From: Endozoicomonas sp965261315
GTDB taxonomy: Bacteria > Pseudomonadota > Gammaproteobacteria > Pseudomonadales > Endozoicomonadaceae
DNA: 64,000 nt
Reading direction: 5' to 3'
Assembly (NCBI GenBank): GCA_965261315.1
Contig: CBDHDM010000038.1
Coordinates: forward strand, 83,363-147,362
Below, piece after piece: positions 19,201 to 24,215 of the stretch. Numbering within the stretch: position 1 is the first letter of the stretch; the number at the start of each line of letters is the position of its first letter. The notes below the pieces were generated by a model. It made no database searches. It had not been told where the DNA came from and saw only the letters and a program-made list of their open reading frames with translations. The translations under genes were made by a program, and so were the position numbers.

Positions 19201-20104
19201 GTATGTGCCACCAGAAAAAGGTGAAAAGGGCCTCGGTTCATTTAATGGTATACGGTTTATTGATGGATTATTTAACCCCTGTCCTCTGTCCATTCAGAGT
19301 GATACCCATGAAGAACTGCTGAGGGATCTTCGGGCGGTTTCAATAGATGAGAATCCACAAGGTCATCTTAACCAGCTTGGTAAAATTATTGACCAGGTGA
19401 TAGAGGAGTTCCGGCTGGGTAATGCCCCGTCAGATCTCAGTTTGGTGAGAGAGATTCCATTAGAAAGTCTGGCTTTGCTGGTTAATCATGTGAAGGAAAA
19501 TGACGGTAGGCAGGAAGATTGTGCTCGTCTGTTATTCCTGGTTGCCAACCTGGTTGAAGCACTTCCAGAAAAAGCTGTTCAACTGGTAAACAGTACTGGG
19601 TTTACACCTGAACCAGGTGGGCAGCCTTACCTGTTACATTTGATATCGGCCACTCCCACTACCTGTTGGCTTGCGAATCCAGAGGATGGAAAAGTGATGG
19701 AGCCCGTATACCAGAGTCATCGATTCAAGTGTTTGCAGGAGTTTTGGAAGAATAGCCAGAGTAACCCGGATGGTAGTATTTATAGTCCCTACAGTGAAAA
19801 AGAACCCGTTCAGGAGTTTACTGAAAAGGCGGTAGAGAAGGTGCGTACACTGGTTGGCGAAATAAATATTCCAGATGACATCAAGTTGATGATGGCCCGT
19901 GATTTTGATTTCGCCAAAATGTTCGGTATCGGGGCACCCACAAAGCAGGATTTGGTGGTAAGTTCTCCTGTAAATCAGCCTTTATTCTATTCGCATGGCG
20001 TACCGCCTGTGAATCGCATAAAGGATATGGGGTGGTCAAAACGCCGATTTGATGTCCCTGAAGGGATTGAGCTTTCAGGAGGCTCCACAGCCCCTGTTGC
20101 TTAA
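4229..20104 (+). CDS. Giant 5,291-residue tandem-repeat protein of unknown function
   Basis: I do not recognise a named family. There is no signal peptide. Residues 1 to ~290 are Ser/Glu/Pro-rich and probably disordered. About 300-692 is an AT-rich, diverged copy of the repeat unit. Residues 693-1522 hold two 415-residue units (type A) and 1523-4259 hold seven 391-residue units (type B). About 4260-4620 is another AT-rich diverged copy. 4620-5291 is a unique C-terminus with alternating-hydrophobic, beta-like stretches. Units are predicted all-helical, with recurring Trp positions (PWCQG, VEAWL, LVDWLK, VVDWAEG) and helix starts such as LPEIREAIDGQLNQAM. The ATG at 4229 has GGAG about 10 bases upstream. 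It lies alone, after the murA terminator. A giant effector, adhesin-like or scaffold protein is possible; none is shown. Confidence 0.85.
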   Translation: MDLMRLIIINQGTIAGVSGSPDGSNRSLECARPDSSPSSDNNSNRLQGRLSPASDNPIFLSDRESITPVPGQSILATQGFLLRKEEHTGQEEASSVPQLRVNIPFSETSESDDYFDAESGWGSDQQDFTPQIPLSSSIGNEHKQQGSNTVGHSRSREALPENSGSESAYSDAPTWGESDQPLLSAVGSQPMQPTFETVRKNGQEESGDVSLEALGSEPKPKKTGFFASITGMLGRVGKKNRGQEAKTHTSPKNTQEPTAGHSNLAQATKPSETSSSSPSTSHKPVKTGWTFNPINLVGEFAEEKLKKTAFKYAEDPRFQKALANAIRNLLINEVRTIDSLAEDVMPSFSSSSVRPKERGVFNSLYGEVKCHIKTRCNEALSECIQYGSGKILGNSEGSPISSFTPAVSFALQQKVENILIGNLRWLVTSPEGGEKIQLWLEGKLKDFIEKESREFRLNQPAGESDSELKKQIEELPDDLTRKIDEGLRSVSTAVKNSAGGNSLPLVRFLGAAVNEIMIKAVEDGTLKVESDFEGFANEVIGVLVHSIQDVHSDVVRMFSTKTAAEFRKVKDLREGLIQKVINATINEYCKAIGGGNFLRLAKKPVEWFVKSKLDALINKYSDEGEFKKEVDELLIKNVPDVIAAIKLSIQRAKWIAARLTLHEEIKAKYIDEGIEHHDEVAADDTQKLNRSQLLPTEIPAVSQGLVEAVKLGLGELQRQQPEIKARIQPHLTAVVDTAVKRAAAHGAVQVAGEEGAAAMRPGAFSAAAMPWCQGTATELLNQALTRGLATATAWVEQDQDGARAAITRALTPASGDSAEGTGQAAAAAGDDLSARILPHLRKAIDGTLDEALADILSQGVAPLRTAVQENRLLSTPAIRDALDQAVLQAVEEQMTRAGGQVNPLSDNVIEPVMATLASELTAGQATAVASVVTWLKSGDNARTLTGKITPALRPVVERVLADVLVDQLLPEGSEDGTESFKAAIQPYLHGLVEQFLDRAVNYSLERVVAWAEGHGDDITARVQPEIEKTLAGARKEVTGAIRVQQERLCQMAGQDRAKSLGVMALAQRVALNTEIRHGRKATGPTAPEAVTATGATAGGEQKPAWQRLLPTEIPAVSQGLVEAVKLGLGELQRQQPEIKARIQPHLTAVVDTAVKRAAAHGAVQVAGEEGAAAMRPGAFSAAAMPWCQGTATELLNQALTRGLATATAWVEQDQDGARAAITRALTPASGDSAEGTGQAAAAAGDDLSARILPHLRKAIDGTLDEALADILSQGVAPLRTAVQENRLLSTPAIRDALDQAVLQAVEEQMTRAGGQVNPLSDNVIEPVMATLASELTAGQATAVASVVTWLKSGDNARTLTGKITPALRPVVERVLADVLVDQLLPEGGEDGTESVKAAIQPYLHGLVEQFLDRSVSYSLERVVAWAEGHGDDITARVQPEIEKTLAGARKEVTGAIRVQQERLCQMAGQDRAKSLGVTALAQRVALNTEIRHGRKATGPAAPEAVTATGATAGGEQKPAWQRLLTAEVIGSLGDGLVAALREGVSVVRTKRQAMEDEIRSHLPPLVTAGVGAGTQHAGRQAAGDHTLDTAADGFSEAVEPWCQGLASGLLTEALSEGLNKVEAWLAEEATGARAAIIKGLTPTGGEEPGAPGLSGLILPKVLPEIREAIDGQLNQAMARVLRQGARQFQTTMGNNRLLSLPAVRSAVEQVAKQALQKGTGKLGSQLDHLSTEVLDPVKVALKAELVTFQTTAVTNLVDWLKADDYAGVRQLMAPLVTQLKQIVQPMLLTLLAEQLGDTVDREQLASQAGPYLDGLVQALLAPAIDDSLKRVVDWAEGDPQAIVDEIQPTVKETVDWAQSMLMDAVRNKQQQLQSFMAEDGEVTVVERARLLADGLAGTPEVVDESAEAPNGPELLTAGVIGSLGDGLVAALREGVSVVRTKRQAMEDEIRSHLPPLVTAGVGAGTQHAGRQAAGDHTLDTAADGFSEAVEPWCQGLASGLLTEALSEGLNKVEAWLAEEATGARAAIIKGLTPTGDDEPGAPGLSGLILPKVLPEIREAIDGQLNQAMARVLRQGARQFQTTMDNNRLLSLPAVRSAVEQVAKQALQEGTGKLGSQLDHLFTEVLDPVKVALKAELVTFQTTAVTNLVDWLKADDYAGAQRLMAPLVTQLKQVIQPMLLTLLAEQLGDTVDREQLASQAGPYLDGLVQALLAPVIDDSLKRVVDWAEGDPQAIVDEIQPTVKETVDWAQSMLMDAVRNKQQQLQSFMAEDGEVTVVERARLLADGLAGTPEVVDESAEAPNGPELLTAGVIGSLGDGLVAALREGVSVVRTKRQAMEDEIRSHLPPLVTAGVGAGTQHAGRQAAGDHTLDTAADGFSEAVEPWCQGLASGLLTEALSEGLNKVEAWLAEEATGARAAIIKGLTPTGGEEPGAPGLSGLILPKVLPEIREAIDGQLNQAMARVLRQGARQFQTTMDNNRLLSLPAVRSAVEQVAKQALQEGTGKLGSQLDHLSTEVLDPVKVALKAELVTFQTTAVTNLVDWLKADDYAGVRQLMAPLVTQLKQVIQPMLLTLLAEQLGDTVERDALEQLATPYLNGLVQALLAPVIDDSLKRVVDWAEGDPQAIVDEIQPTVKETVDWAQSMLMDAVRNKQQQLQSFMAEEGEVTVVERARLLADGLAGTPEVVDESAEAPNGPELLTAGVIGSLGDGLVAALREGVSVVRTKRQAMEDEIRSHLPPLVTAGVGAGTQHAGRQAAGDHTLDTAADGFSEAVEPWCQGLASGLLTEALSEGLNKVEAWLAEEATGARAAIIKGLTPTGGEEPGAPGLSGLILPKVLPEIREAIDGQLNQAMARVLRQGARQFQTTMDNNRLLSLPAVRSAVEQVAKQALQKGTGKLGSQLDHLSTEVLDPVKVALKAELVTFQTTAVTNLVDWLKADDYAGVRQLMAPLVTQLKQIVQPMLLTLLAEQLGDTVDREQLASQAGPYLDGLVQALLAPAIDDSLKRVVDWAEGDPQAIVDEIQPTVKETVDWAQSMLMDAVRNKQQQLQSFMAEDGEVTVVERARLLADGLAGTPEVVDESAEAPNGPELLTAGVIGSLGDGLVAALREGVSVVRTKRQAMEDEIRSHLPPLVTAGVGAGTQHAGRQAAGDHTLDTAADGFSEAVEPWCQGLASGLLTEALSEGLNKVEAWLAEEATGARAAIIKGLTPTGGEEPGAPGLSGLILPKVLPEIREAIDGQLNQAMARVLRQGARQFQTTMDNNRLLSLSAVRSAVEQVAKQALQEGTGKLGSQLDHLSTEVLDPVKVALKAELVTFQTTAVTNLVDWLKADDYAGAQRLMAPLVTQLKQVIQPMLLTLLAEQLGDTVDREQLASQAGPYLDGLVQALLAPVIDDSLKRVVDWAEGDPQAIVDEIQSTVEETVDWAQFMLMDAVRNKQQQLQSFMAEEGEVTVVERVRLLADGLAGTPEVVDESAEAPNGPELLTAGIIGSLGDGLVAALREGVSVVRTKRQAMEDEIRSHLPPLVTAGVGAGTQHAGRQAAGDHTLDTAADGFSEAVEPWCQGLASGLLTEALSEGLNKVEAWLAEEATGARAAIIKGLTPTGGEEPGAPGLSGLILPKVLPEIREAIDGQLNQAMARVLRQGARQFQTTMDNNRLLSLSAVRSAVEQVAKQALQEGTGKLGSQLDHLSTEVLDPVKVALKAELVTFQTTAVTNLVDWLKADDYAGAQRLMAPLVTQLKQVIQPMLLTLLAEQLGDTVDREQLASQAGPYLDGLVQALLAPVIDDSLKRVVDWAEGDPQAIVDEIQSTVEETVDWAQFMLMDAVRNKQQQLQSFMAEEGEVTVVERVRLLADGLAGTPEVVDESAEAPNGPELLTAGIIGSLGDGLVAALREGVSVVRTKRQAMEDEIRSHLPPLVTAGVGAGTQHAGRQAVGDHTLDTAADGFSEAVEPWCQGLASGLLTEALSEGLNKVEAWLAEEATGARAAIIKGLTPTGDDEPGAPGLSGLILPKILPEIREAIDGQLNQAMARVLRQGARQFQTTMDNNRLLSLPAVRSAVEQVAKQALQEGTGKLGSQLDHLFTEVLDPVKVALKAELVTFQTTAVTNLVDWLKAEDYAGAQRLMAPLVTQLKQVIQPMLLTLLAEQLDDTVDREQLASQAGPYLDGLVQALLAPVIDDSLKRVVDWAEGDPQAIVDEIQPTVKETVDWAQSMLMDAVRNKQQQLQSFMAEEGEVTVVERARLLADGLAGAPEVADEPAAASTGPELLTAEVIGSLSRGITAVISNGADIIRRKAWADNLRLKLGEDEHSSRMSILPMVKRHVQRIVNEAVSAGTEYGIRQLAEPSDGDPVGVTEAIKVHVQGLTAGYLSHMVADAIEGLADAVNKNAGDIQNSIETVLKNSGPPMDLAALLTPHINGAIDQALHQGRRFIQEGISKWIEANASEATPELHKAIDKILTHIMANGGKWVKDNQQGIEIGVLAPIQEEITATLKKAQADIIKNVALWLSDEANLNRLVSTFTNEIRTAVTNVVTATVAKQISGKDRGPEFERVINDIIPYVTPIVDQALTQGITYTVKCLSGWVQHHGADISSLVNPLIDKTVRDVMPSVRKAVQDKALLLAHAKAQDIDFNKLAAELAVAFVDRFDPDTLTSGALKVEPKSSVAKELPKVLCFLMQTAETYECLGGNLMEPVKIDRVEIDGRVFKDIKAQLIKMADGSIRIRKMDLKFEDIDKIDIDIEIAGISISYQLPEKSKLYRAALLSSAPMMSPADLARSLFDAFVPEHIDFNIDQITGEFHDVILDGPGEDTLGFGLSDIKLSLRLHQYYPKPYMDISVGPKDGHKTIESIKVKVAGQGVVDHIEADINVDRYRNGSADVRVLVEPGRLSRLAGWLLGGPVEIEAKPSINNAIGTLNDVESIRVRAPRFGGICNALVKNTIKAFNPDFSLGDDGKPVLKLKLALFSEERSNPITRWLAKAANRILQFFTKPIEVRMSFKGAPYVPPEKGEKGLGSFNGIRFIDGLFNPCPLSIQSDTHEELLRDLRAVSIDENPQGHLNQLGKIIDQVIEEFRLGNAPSDLSLVREIPLESLALLVNHVKENDGRQEDCARLLFLVANLVEALPEKAVQLVNSTGFTPEPGGQPYLLHLISATPTTCWLANPEDGKVMEPVYQSHRFKCLQEFWKNSQSNPDGSIYSPYSEKEPVQEFTEKAVEKVRTLVGEINIPDDIKLMMARDFDFAKMFGIGAPTKQDLVVSSPVNQPLFYSHGVPPVNRIKDMGWSKRRFDVPEGIELSGGSTAPVA
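6305..8794 (+). repeat. Two tandem 1,245-base type A repeat units
   Basis: Units at 6305-7549 and 7550-8794, each starting at codons for LLPTEIPAVSQ, nearly identical in DNA. Differences are a handful of substitutions, for example near 7144/8389 and 7222/8467. They are GC-rich, unlike the AT-rich coding sequence just upstream. They encode the same helical architecture as the type B units but are 24 residues longer. Confidence 0.95.
8795..17005 (+). repeat. Seven tandem 1,173-base type B repeat units
   Basis: Units begin at 8795, 9968, 11141, 12314, 13487, 14660 and 15833, each at codons for LLTAxxIGSL. The period is exactly 1,173 bases (391 residues). Copies differ at scattered sites in a mosaic way: units 5 and 6 share LSLSAVRS, QSTVEETVDWAQF and RVRLLADG; units 1 and 4 share LQKGTGKLGSQ and APAIDDS; unit 3 alone has ERDALEQLATPYLNG. 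From 17006 a divergent AT-rich unit continues the pattern. Confidence 0.97.
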
Positions 20105-20404
20105 GTGGGGCATGGTGAATATGTCATCAACAAAATGTGCTCTCCGATCCATGCAAATACAGGTCAGCAGTGTACTAACGCATAACGCCTTTCTACGTAC
20201 CTTTCCTTATATCTATGTTATCATTCAACCCTGTTCGTCAGGAGTATCCATATGGAGATACTCTCTGGGGAAAGGGCACGTTATTTGCAAATACCAATAG
20301 CTGGTAAACCATAAATAACGATTCATAGATTCTTAATTGTGCAGTTCTTCTATCTTCGCCAATTGTTACAACACGCATTATAAATAAGGAAGCCTGAGAG
20401 AAGT
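20105..20404. other. Intergenic gap before hisG
   Basis: 300 bases with no convincing gene. It must hold the hisG promoter, since hisG here follows a foreign giant gene rather than murA. TATAAAT near 20380 is a candidate -10, but I see no well-spaced -35 box. AGAGAAG just before 20405 is the hisG ribosome site. Confidence 0.4.
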
Positions 20405-21058
20405 ATGTCGAGCCAGATCACCATTGCGCTGTCCAAGGGGCGCATCCTTAAAGAGACTCTCCCCCTGTTGAAAGCCGCGGGTATTGAGCCTGCTGAAGAC
20501 CCGGATAAAAGTCGCAGACTGGTGATTGGTACAACGCATCCACATGTAAATCTATTGATTGTCCGAGCCAGCGATGTGCCAACTTATGTGGAGTACGGCG
20601 CTGCGGATATGGGGGTCGCGGGTAAGGATGTACTGATGGAGCACGGTTCTTCTGAACTGTATGAACCCCTCGATTTGAAAATTGCCCAGTGCAAGTTGAT
20701 GACCGCTGGAAAGGTTGGGGCTCCAATGTCTTCCGGCCGACTCAAGGTGGCCACTAAATTTGTGAATGTCGCCACGCAGTATTATGCCTCCCAAGGGGTT
20801 CAGGCTGACATCATCAAGCTCTATGGTTCAATGGAGCTGGCGCCATTGGTTGGCCTTGCGGATATCATCATTGATGTGGTGGATACAGGGAACACCCTGC
20901 GGGCTAATGGGTTGGAACCTCAGGAGTTGATTGCTGAAATCAGTTCCAGAATGGTAGTGAACAGGGCTTCCATGAAAGTGAAATACAAGTTGATTGGTCA
21001 GATATTGGATCAGCTGTCCAGAACCATCAAAGCGAGTGCGGTTGAGGAGAAGGCATGA
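20405..21058 (+). CDS. hisG: HisG, ATP phosphoribosyltransferase (short form)
   Basis: Catalyses the first step of histidine synthesis, joining ATP and PRPP. At 217 residues it is the short form, which lacks the C-terminal regulatory domain and normally works in a hetero-octamer with HisZ; hisZ is not in this window. Key regions are the N-terminal IALSKGRILKETLPLL, GAADMGVAGKDVL, and the PRPP-binding loop DVVDTGNTLRANGL. It overlaps hisD by four bases (ATGA), so the two are translationally coupled. Confidence 0.97.
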   Translation: MSSQITIALSKGRILKETLPLLKAAGIEPAEDPDKSRRLVIGTTHPHVNLLIVRASDVPTYVEYGAADMGVAGKDVLMEHGSSELYEPLDLKIAQCKLMTAGKVGAPMSSGRLKVATKFVNVATQYYASQGVQADIIKLYGSMELAPLVGLADIIIDVVDTGNTLRANGLEPQELIAEISSRMVVNRASMKVKYKLIGQILDQLSRTIKASAVEEKA

Positions 21059-22371
21059 CACCCGATGCAGTAGCCCCTGTTCAACTGGATTTCAACAGTC
21101 CGGAGTTTTCATCTCAACTGGATGCATTGCTGGCCTGGGAGTCTGTTTCAAACGACAGTATCCAGGAACAAGTCAAAGCCATTATTGATCAGGTTCGCAA
21201 GCAGAAAGATCAGGCTGTTATTGAATATACCTGTCGTTTTGATAGGCGACATTTATCTAGTATGTCTGAGTTGACACTGGGTGCTGATCGTCTGCAGCAA
21301 GCGCTCGACAATATTCAACCTGAGCAGCGTTCAGCCCTGGAAACAGCTGCCAGCCGAATTCGTGAATACCATCAGCATCAGCAGCAGAGTTCCTGGAATT
21401 ACCGGGAAAGTGACGGCACACTGCTTGGGCAGCAGGTTACGCCTATGGATCGAGTTGGCCTCTATGTTCCCGGTGGTCGTGCATCCTATCCTTCATCGGT
21501 ATTAATGAATGCCATACCTGCTTCCGTAGCAGGTGTACCAGAAGTGGTGATGGTGGTTCCAGCGCCTGATGGCGAGCTGAATGAACTGGTACTGGCTGCA
21601 GCAGCGATTGCGGGTGTCAGCCGTGTGTTCACTATTGGTGGTGCGCAGGCGGTTGCGGCGTTGGCCTACGGTACACAAACAATCCCTAAGGTGGATAAGA
21701 TTGTTGGTCCTGGCAATATTTATGTTGCTACCGCCAAGCGGGAAGTTTTTGGTCAGGTAGGTATTGATATGATTGCCGGGCCATCAGAAATACTGGTGGT
21801 TTGTGATGGGCAGAGCAATCCAGACTGGATCGCCATGGATCTCTTCTCCCAGGCTGAGCATGATGAAGATGCACAGGCAATCCTGATCTCTCCTGACCGG
21901 GGTTTCCTTGGGCAGGTTCAGGAGAGCATCAATCGACTTCTGCCAACCATGGAGCGTCAGGCTATTATTGCAACGTCGCTTAATAAGCGGGGGGCTCTGA
22001 TTTCCGTTCCTGATTTGGACTCGGCATGTGAGCTGGTGAACCGTATTGCACCGGAACACCTTGAACTGTCGGTTGAAGAGCCAGAGTTCTGGTTACCGAA
22101 GATACGACATGCTGGTGCCATTTTTATGGGCAGATATACGGCAGAAGCACTGGGCGATTACTGTGCAGGCCCGAACCATGTGCTGCCAACATCAGGAACG
22201 GCACGGTTCTCTTCACCGTTGGGTGTTTATGATTTCCAGAAGCGTTCTTCAGTCATTCAGTTTTCAGCGGAGGGGGCATCAGAAATGGGGAAAGTGGCTT
22301 CTGTGCTTGCAAGGGGGGAGTCACTGACGGCACATGCACGTTCGGCAGAGTATCGGATCAAAGATTCTTAG
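21055..22371 (+). CDS. hisD: HisD, histidinol dehydrogenase
   Basis: Zinc enzyme that oxidises L-histidinol to L-histidine with two NAD+, the last two steps of histidine synthesis. It has 438 residues, the usual length. Visible are the family signature around VGPGNIYVATAKREVFG, the metal-site stretch FSQAEHDEDAQ (Gln and His ligands), the catalytic region NRIAPEHLEL, and the C-terminal GPNHVLPTSGTARFSSPLG. It overlaps hisG. A strong hairpin terminator follows at once, so hisC, its usual next neighbour in Pseudomonas, is not co-transcribed here and is absent from the window. Confidence 0.98.
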   Translation: MTPDAVAPVQLDFNSPEFSSQLDALLAWESVSNDSIQEQVKAIIDQVRKQKDQAVIEYTCRFDRRHLSSMSELTLGADRLQQALDNIQPEQRSALETAASRIREYHQHQQQSSWNYRESDGTLLGQQVTPMDRVGLYVPGGRASYPSSVLMNAIPASVAGVPEVVMVVPAPDGELNELVLAAAAIAGVSRVFTIGGAQAVAALAYGTQTIPKVDKIVGPGNIYVATAKREVFGQVGIDMIAGPSEILVVCDGQSNPDWIAMDLFSQAEHDEDAQAILISPDRGFLGQVQESINRLLPTMERQAIIATSLNKRGALISVPDLDSACELVNRIAPEHLELSVEEPEFWLPKIRHAGAIFMGRYTAEALGDYCAGPNHVLPTSGTARFSSPLGVYDFQKRSSVIQFSAEGASEMGKVASVLARGESLTAHARSAEYRIKDS

Positions 22372-22381
22372 AAACCAGACT

Positions 22382-22412
22382 TTCGGCTTCCTGATGGAAG
22401 CCGAACACTTTT
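22382..22412 (+). terminator. Rho-independent terminator of hisGD
   Basis: Perfect 10-bp stem TTCGGCTTCC / GGAAGCCGAA with a TGAT loop, followed by CACTTTTT. It lies between hisD and the convergent kinase gene. Confidence 0.85.
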
Positions 22413-23308
22413 TAGATGAGTTTCGCAGCCATTAACAGTGCGCCATGCATGGCGTCACCTTGTGGCAGGGTTGCTATAGAAGCAAGATCTTCTGGCAGCC
22501 AAGGCATAACGAACTCGCTCAGTCCGCCGACCAGTGCACACTGGTTAGCTCCACGCTGATGAAGTATCCGGATCATCATGGCCGCATCTTCAGCGCTTTC
22601 ACGAATCAGCTGCTCAGCCAGATGATCACTTTTACTCAAATGTTCAACCACCATCGGTCCATATGAGCCATAGTCTCTGGGCAGTGCATTGTCCTGCCAG
22701 GCAACTGCGTTTTCGGGACTATTGTCAAACGTGGCCATAATAGCCTTACTCAGAGGGGTTTCTTCCTTCATACCTTCATGAGCCAGCAGGGAATAACGGA
22801 CTGCAGCGAGGCCAAGACTGGCACCACTGCCATGATCCGAGATCGGGAATCCCCAGCCGCCCAGTGTTTTCATCTCCCCATCAATCAGGCTGGCACCACA
22901 GGATCCGGTACCCAGGATCAGAATGGCCCCATCCTTGCCATTAAAGGCGCCCATGCAGGCTGCGTAGGCATCAGTCTCAAGGAAAATACCCGCGAAAGGA
23001 AAGCCCCAGCCCAGAACCAGATCCCGTTCTTTCTTCTGGTTTACACCGGCCAGACCAAGACCTGCATACATACGTCTATAGTCGTTTTCTTCAAGCCCTG
23101 CTTTGTCCATTGCTTCGCGAGCTGCCTGCATAATCGCGTTGCAGGCTGAATCAAGCCCGGTACGAGGGTTCGCACTGCCTGCGAAACCTTCCCCCAGAAT
23201 ATTACCGTCAAGATCTGCGATACGCGCCCGGCATGAAGTGCCGCCACCATCGACGCCCAGAAGGAGTGGTTGTTTGTTGTCAGCTTCTTTTAATGGTGTG
23301 GGTGCCAT
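22412..23308 (-). CDS. BadF/BadG-type amino-sugar (GlcNAc/GlcN) kinase
   Basis: ATP-dependent sugar kinase of the BadF/BadG/BcrA/BcrD ATPase fold, like the N-acetylglucosamine/glucosamine kinases of chitin users. It has 298 residues with the phosphate-1 motif LLGVDGGGTSCRARIAD, a second phosphate loop ILILGTGSCGASL, and GWGFPISDHGSGASLG. It is the last gene of the chitobiose operon, six bases after the deacetylase gene. Its likely role is to phosphorylate the free amino sugar released when ChbF cuts chitobiose 6-phosphate derivatives. Whether it prefers GlcNAc or GlcN cannot be told from sequence. Confidence 0.85.
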   Translation of the reverse strand: MAPTPLKEADNKQPLLLGVDGGGTSCRARIADLDGNILGEGFAGSANPRTGLDSACNAIMQAAREAMDKAGLEENDYRRMYAGLGLAGVNQKKERDLVLGWGFPFAGIFLETDAYAACMGAFNGKDGAILILGTGSCGASLIDGEMKTLGGWGFPISDHGSGASLGLAAVRYSLLAHEGMKEETPLSKAIMATFDNSPENAVAWQDNALPRDYGSYGPMVVEHLSKSDHLAEQLIRESAEDAAMMIRILHQRGANQCALVGGLSEFVMPWLPEDLASIATLPQGDAMHGALLMAAKLI

Positions 23309-23314
23309 ATTTGC

Positions 23315-24052
23315 TTAATCCTGCAGGCAACTGTAATCGGAGATGGTTACACCCATACCACTCAGTGCTTCAAGCAGTGATGGGTTGGTCAGAATTGCCA
23401 GCTCACGGGTTCTGGCAGTGGCATAGCTGCTGGCTTCCAGCAGTGGCTCATCAATCAGTGCAGGATGGGCCATCAGTTCCAGCACCTGAACTCTGCCCAG
23501 GTACTGGCGCACGATCTCAAGAAGACTGTCGCTGGTCAGGTTGTCACCGTAAAACTTGTCAGAAAAACCCAGGCTTTTGCCTTTGTATTGGGTCATTTCA
23601 TTTTCCGGACGCAGTGGAACCTTGTATTCTTCAGCCAGCTTTCTGGTAATAGGCGCTACCAGTGTGTGGCGGTGACAGTGGTGATGACCATCCATATGGC
23701 TGAGTACAATACCAAGACTCAGGAAGTGTTCGATCTGTGCACGCAGTTCACGCTCAATCTCTTCCGGATCCATGGACTGGTTATCCCAGAACTGGCTTTG
23801 ATTCTGTAACTTTTCCGTCTGATCAAGCAGGGTGGGTACGTTACCGGCCATTGGAGTACCCGCTGTCAGTCGCAGGTGAATACCCACCTTCAGGCCTGGA
23901 TTCTGGCTGGCTAATCCGGCAGCATGGCGCTCAGCGGGCATGCCGACCATCAGCGTGGTAGAGCGGACAATACCTTGTTGAAAGGCTTCGATGATGCCCA
24001 GGTTGACACCCCGGGTCAGGCCGAAATCATCGGCATTGACGATTAGTTTCAT
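23315..24052 (-). CDS. chbG: ChbG, chitooligosaccharide deacetylase (YdjC family)
   Basis: Removes one acetyl group from chitobiose 6-phosphate so that ChbF can cleave it. The start at 24052 gives MKLIVNADDFGLTRG, the usual N-terminus; the frame is open further upstream but without family similarity. Metal and catalytic motifs are intact: NADDFG, GIHLRLTAGTP, and SHMDGHHHCH. A small palindrome, GGAGAT-AA-ATCTCC, lies just upstream at 24060-24073. About 245 residues, normal for YdjC proteins. It sits between chbF and the kinase, matching the E. coli order F-G. Confidence 0.93.
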   Translation of the reverse strand: MKLIVNADDFGLTRGVNLGIIEAFQQGIVRSTTLMVGMPAERHAAGLASQNPGLKVGIHLRLTAGTPMAGNVPTLLDQTEKLQNQSQFWDNQSMDPEEIERELRAQIEHFLSLGIVLSHMDGHHHCHRHTLVAPITRKLAEEYKVPLRPENEMTQYKGKSLGFSDKFYGDNLTSDSLLEIVRQYLGRVQVLELMAHPALIDEPLLEASSYATARTRELAILTNPSLLEALSGMGVTISDYSCLQD

Positions 24053-24103
24053 AGGGCGCTGGAGATAAATCTCCCCCTCACAGTTGTGGTGCATTTGATT
24101 TGT

Positions 24104-24210
24104 TAACCACAAAGACACAAAGGCACGAAGAAAAGACTATTTCTCGTTCCCATGCAGGGCGTGGGAACGAGACTGAAAAAAACTTTGTTCTTTTTGCCTT
24201 TGTGGTTCAA
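24104..24210. repeat. REP-like nested palindrome between chbF and chbG
   Basis: An inner palindrome TCTCGTTCCCA-TGC / GC-GTGGGAACGAGA (24142-24172) is flanked by AACCACAAAGACACAAAGG on the left and CCTTTGTGGTT on the right, also in inverted orientation. Both motifs resemble dispersed intergenic repeats of gammaproteobacteria, and the GTTCCCA motif recurs at 33612-33711. In the chb transcript it may form a hairpin that stabilises or attenuates the message. Confidence 0.6.
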
Positions 24211-24215
24211 AAAAA

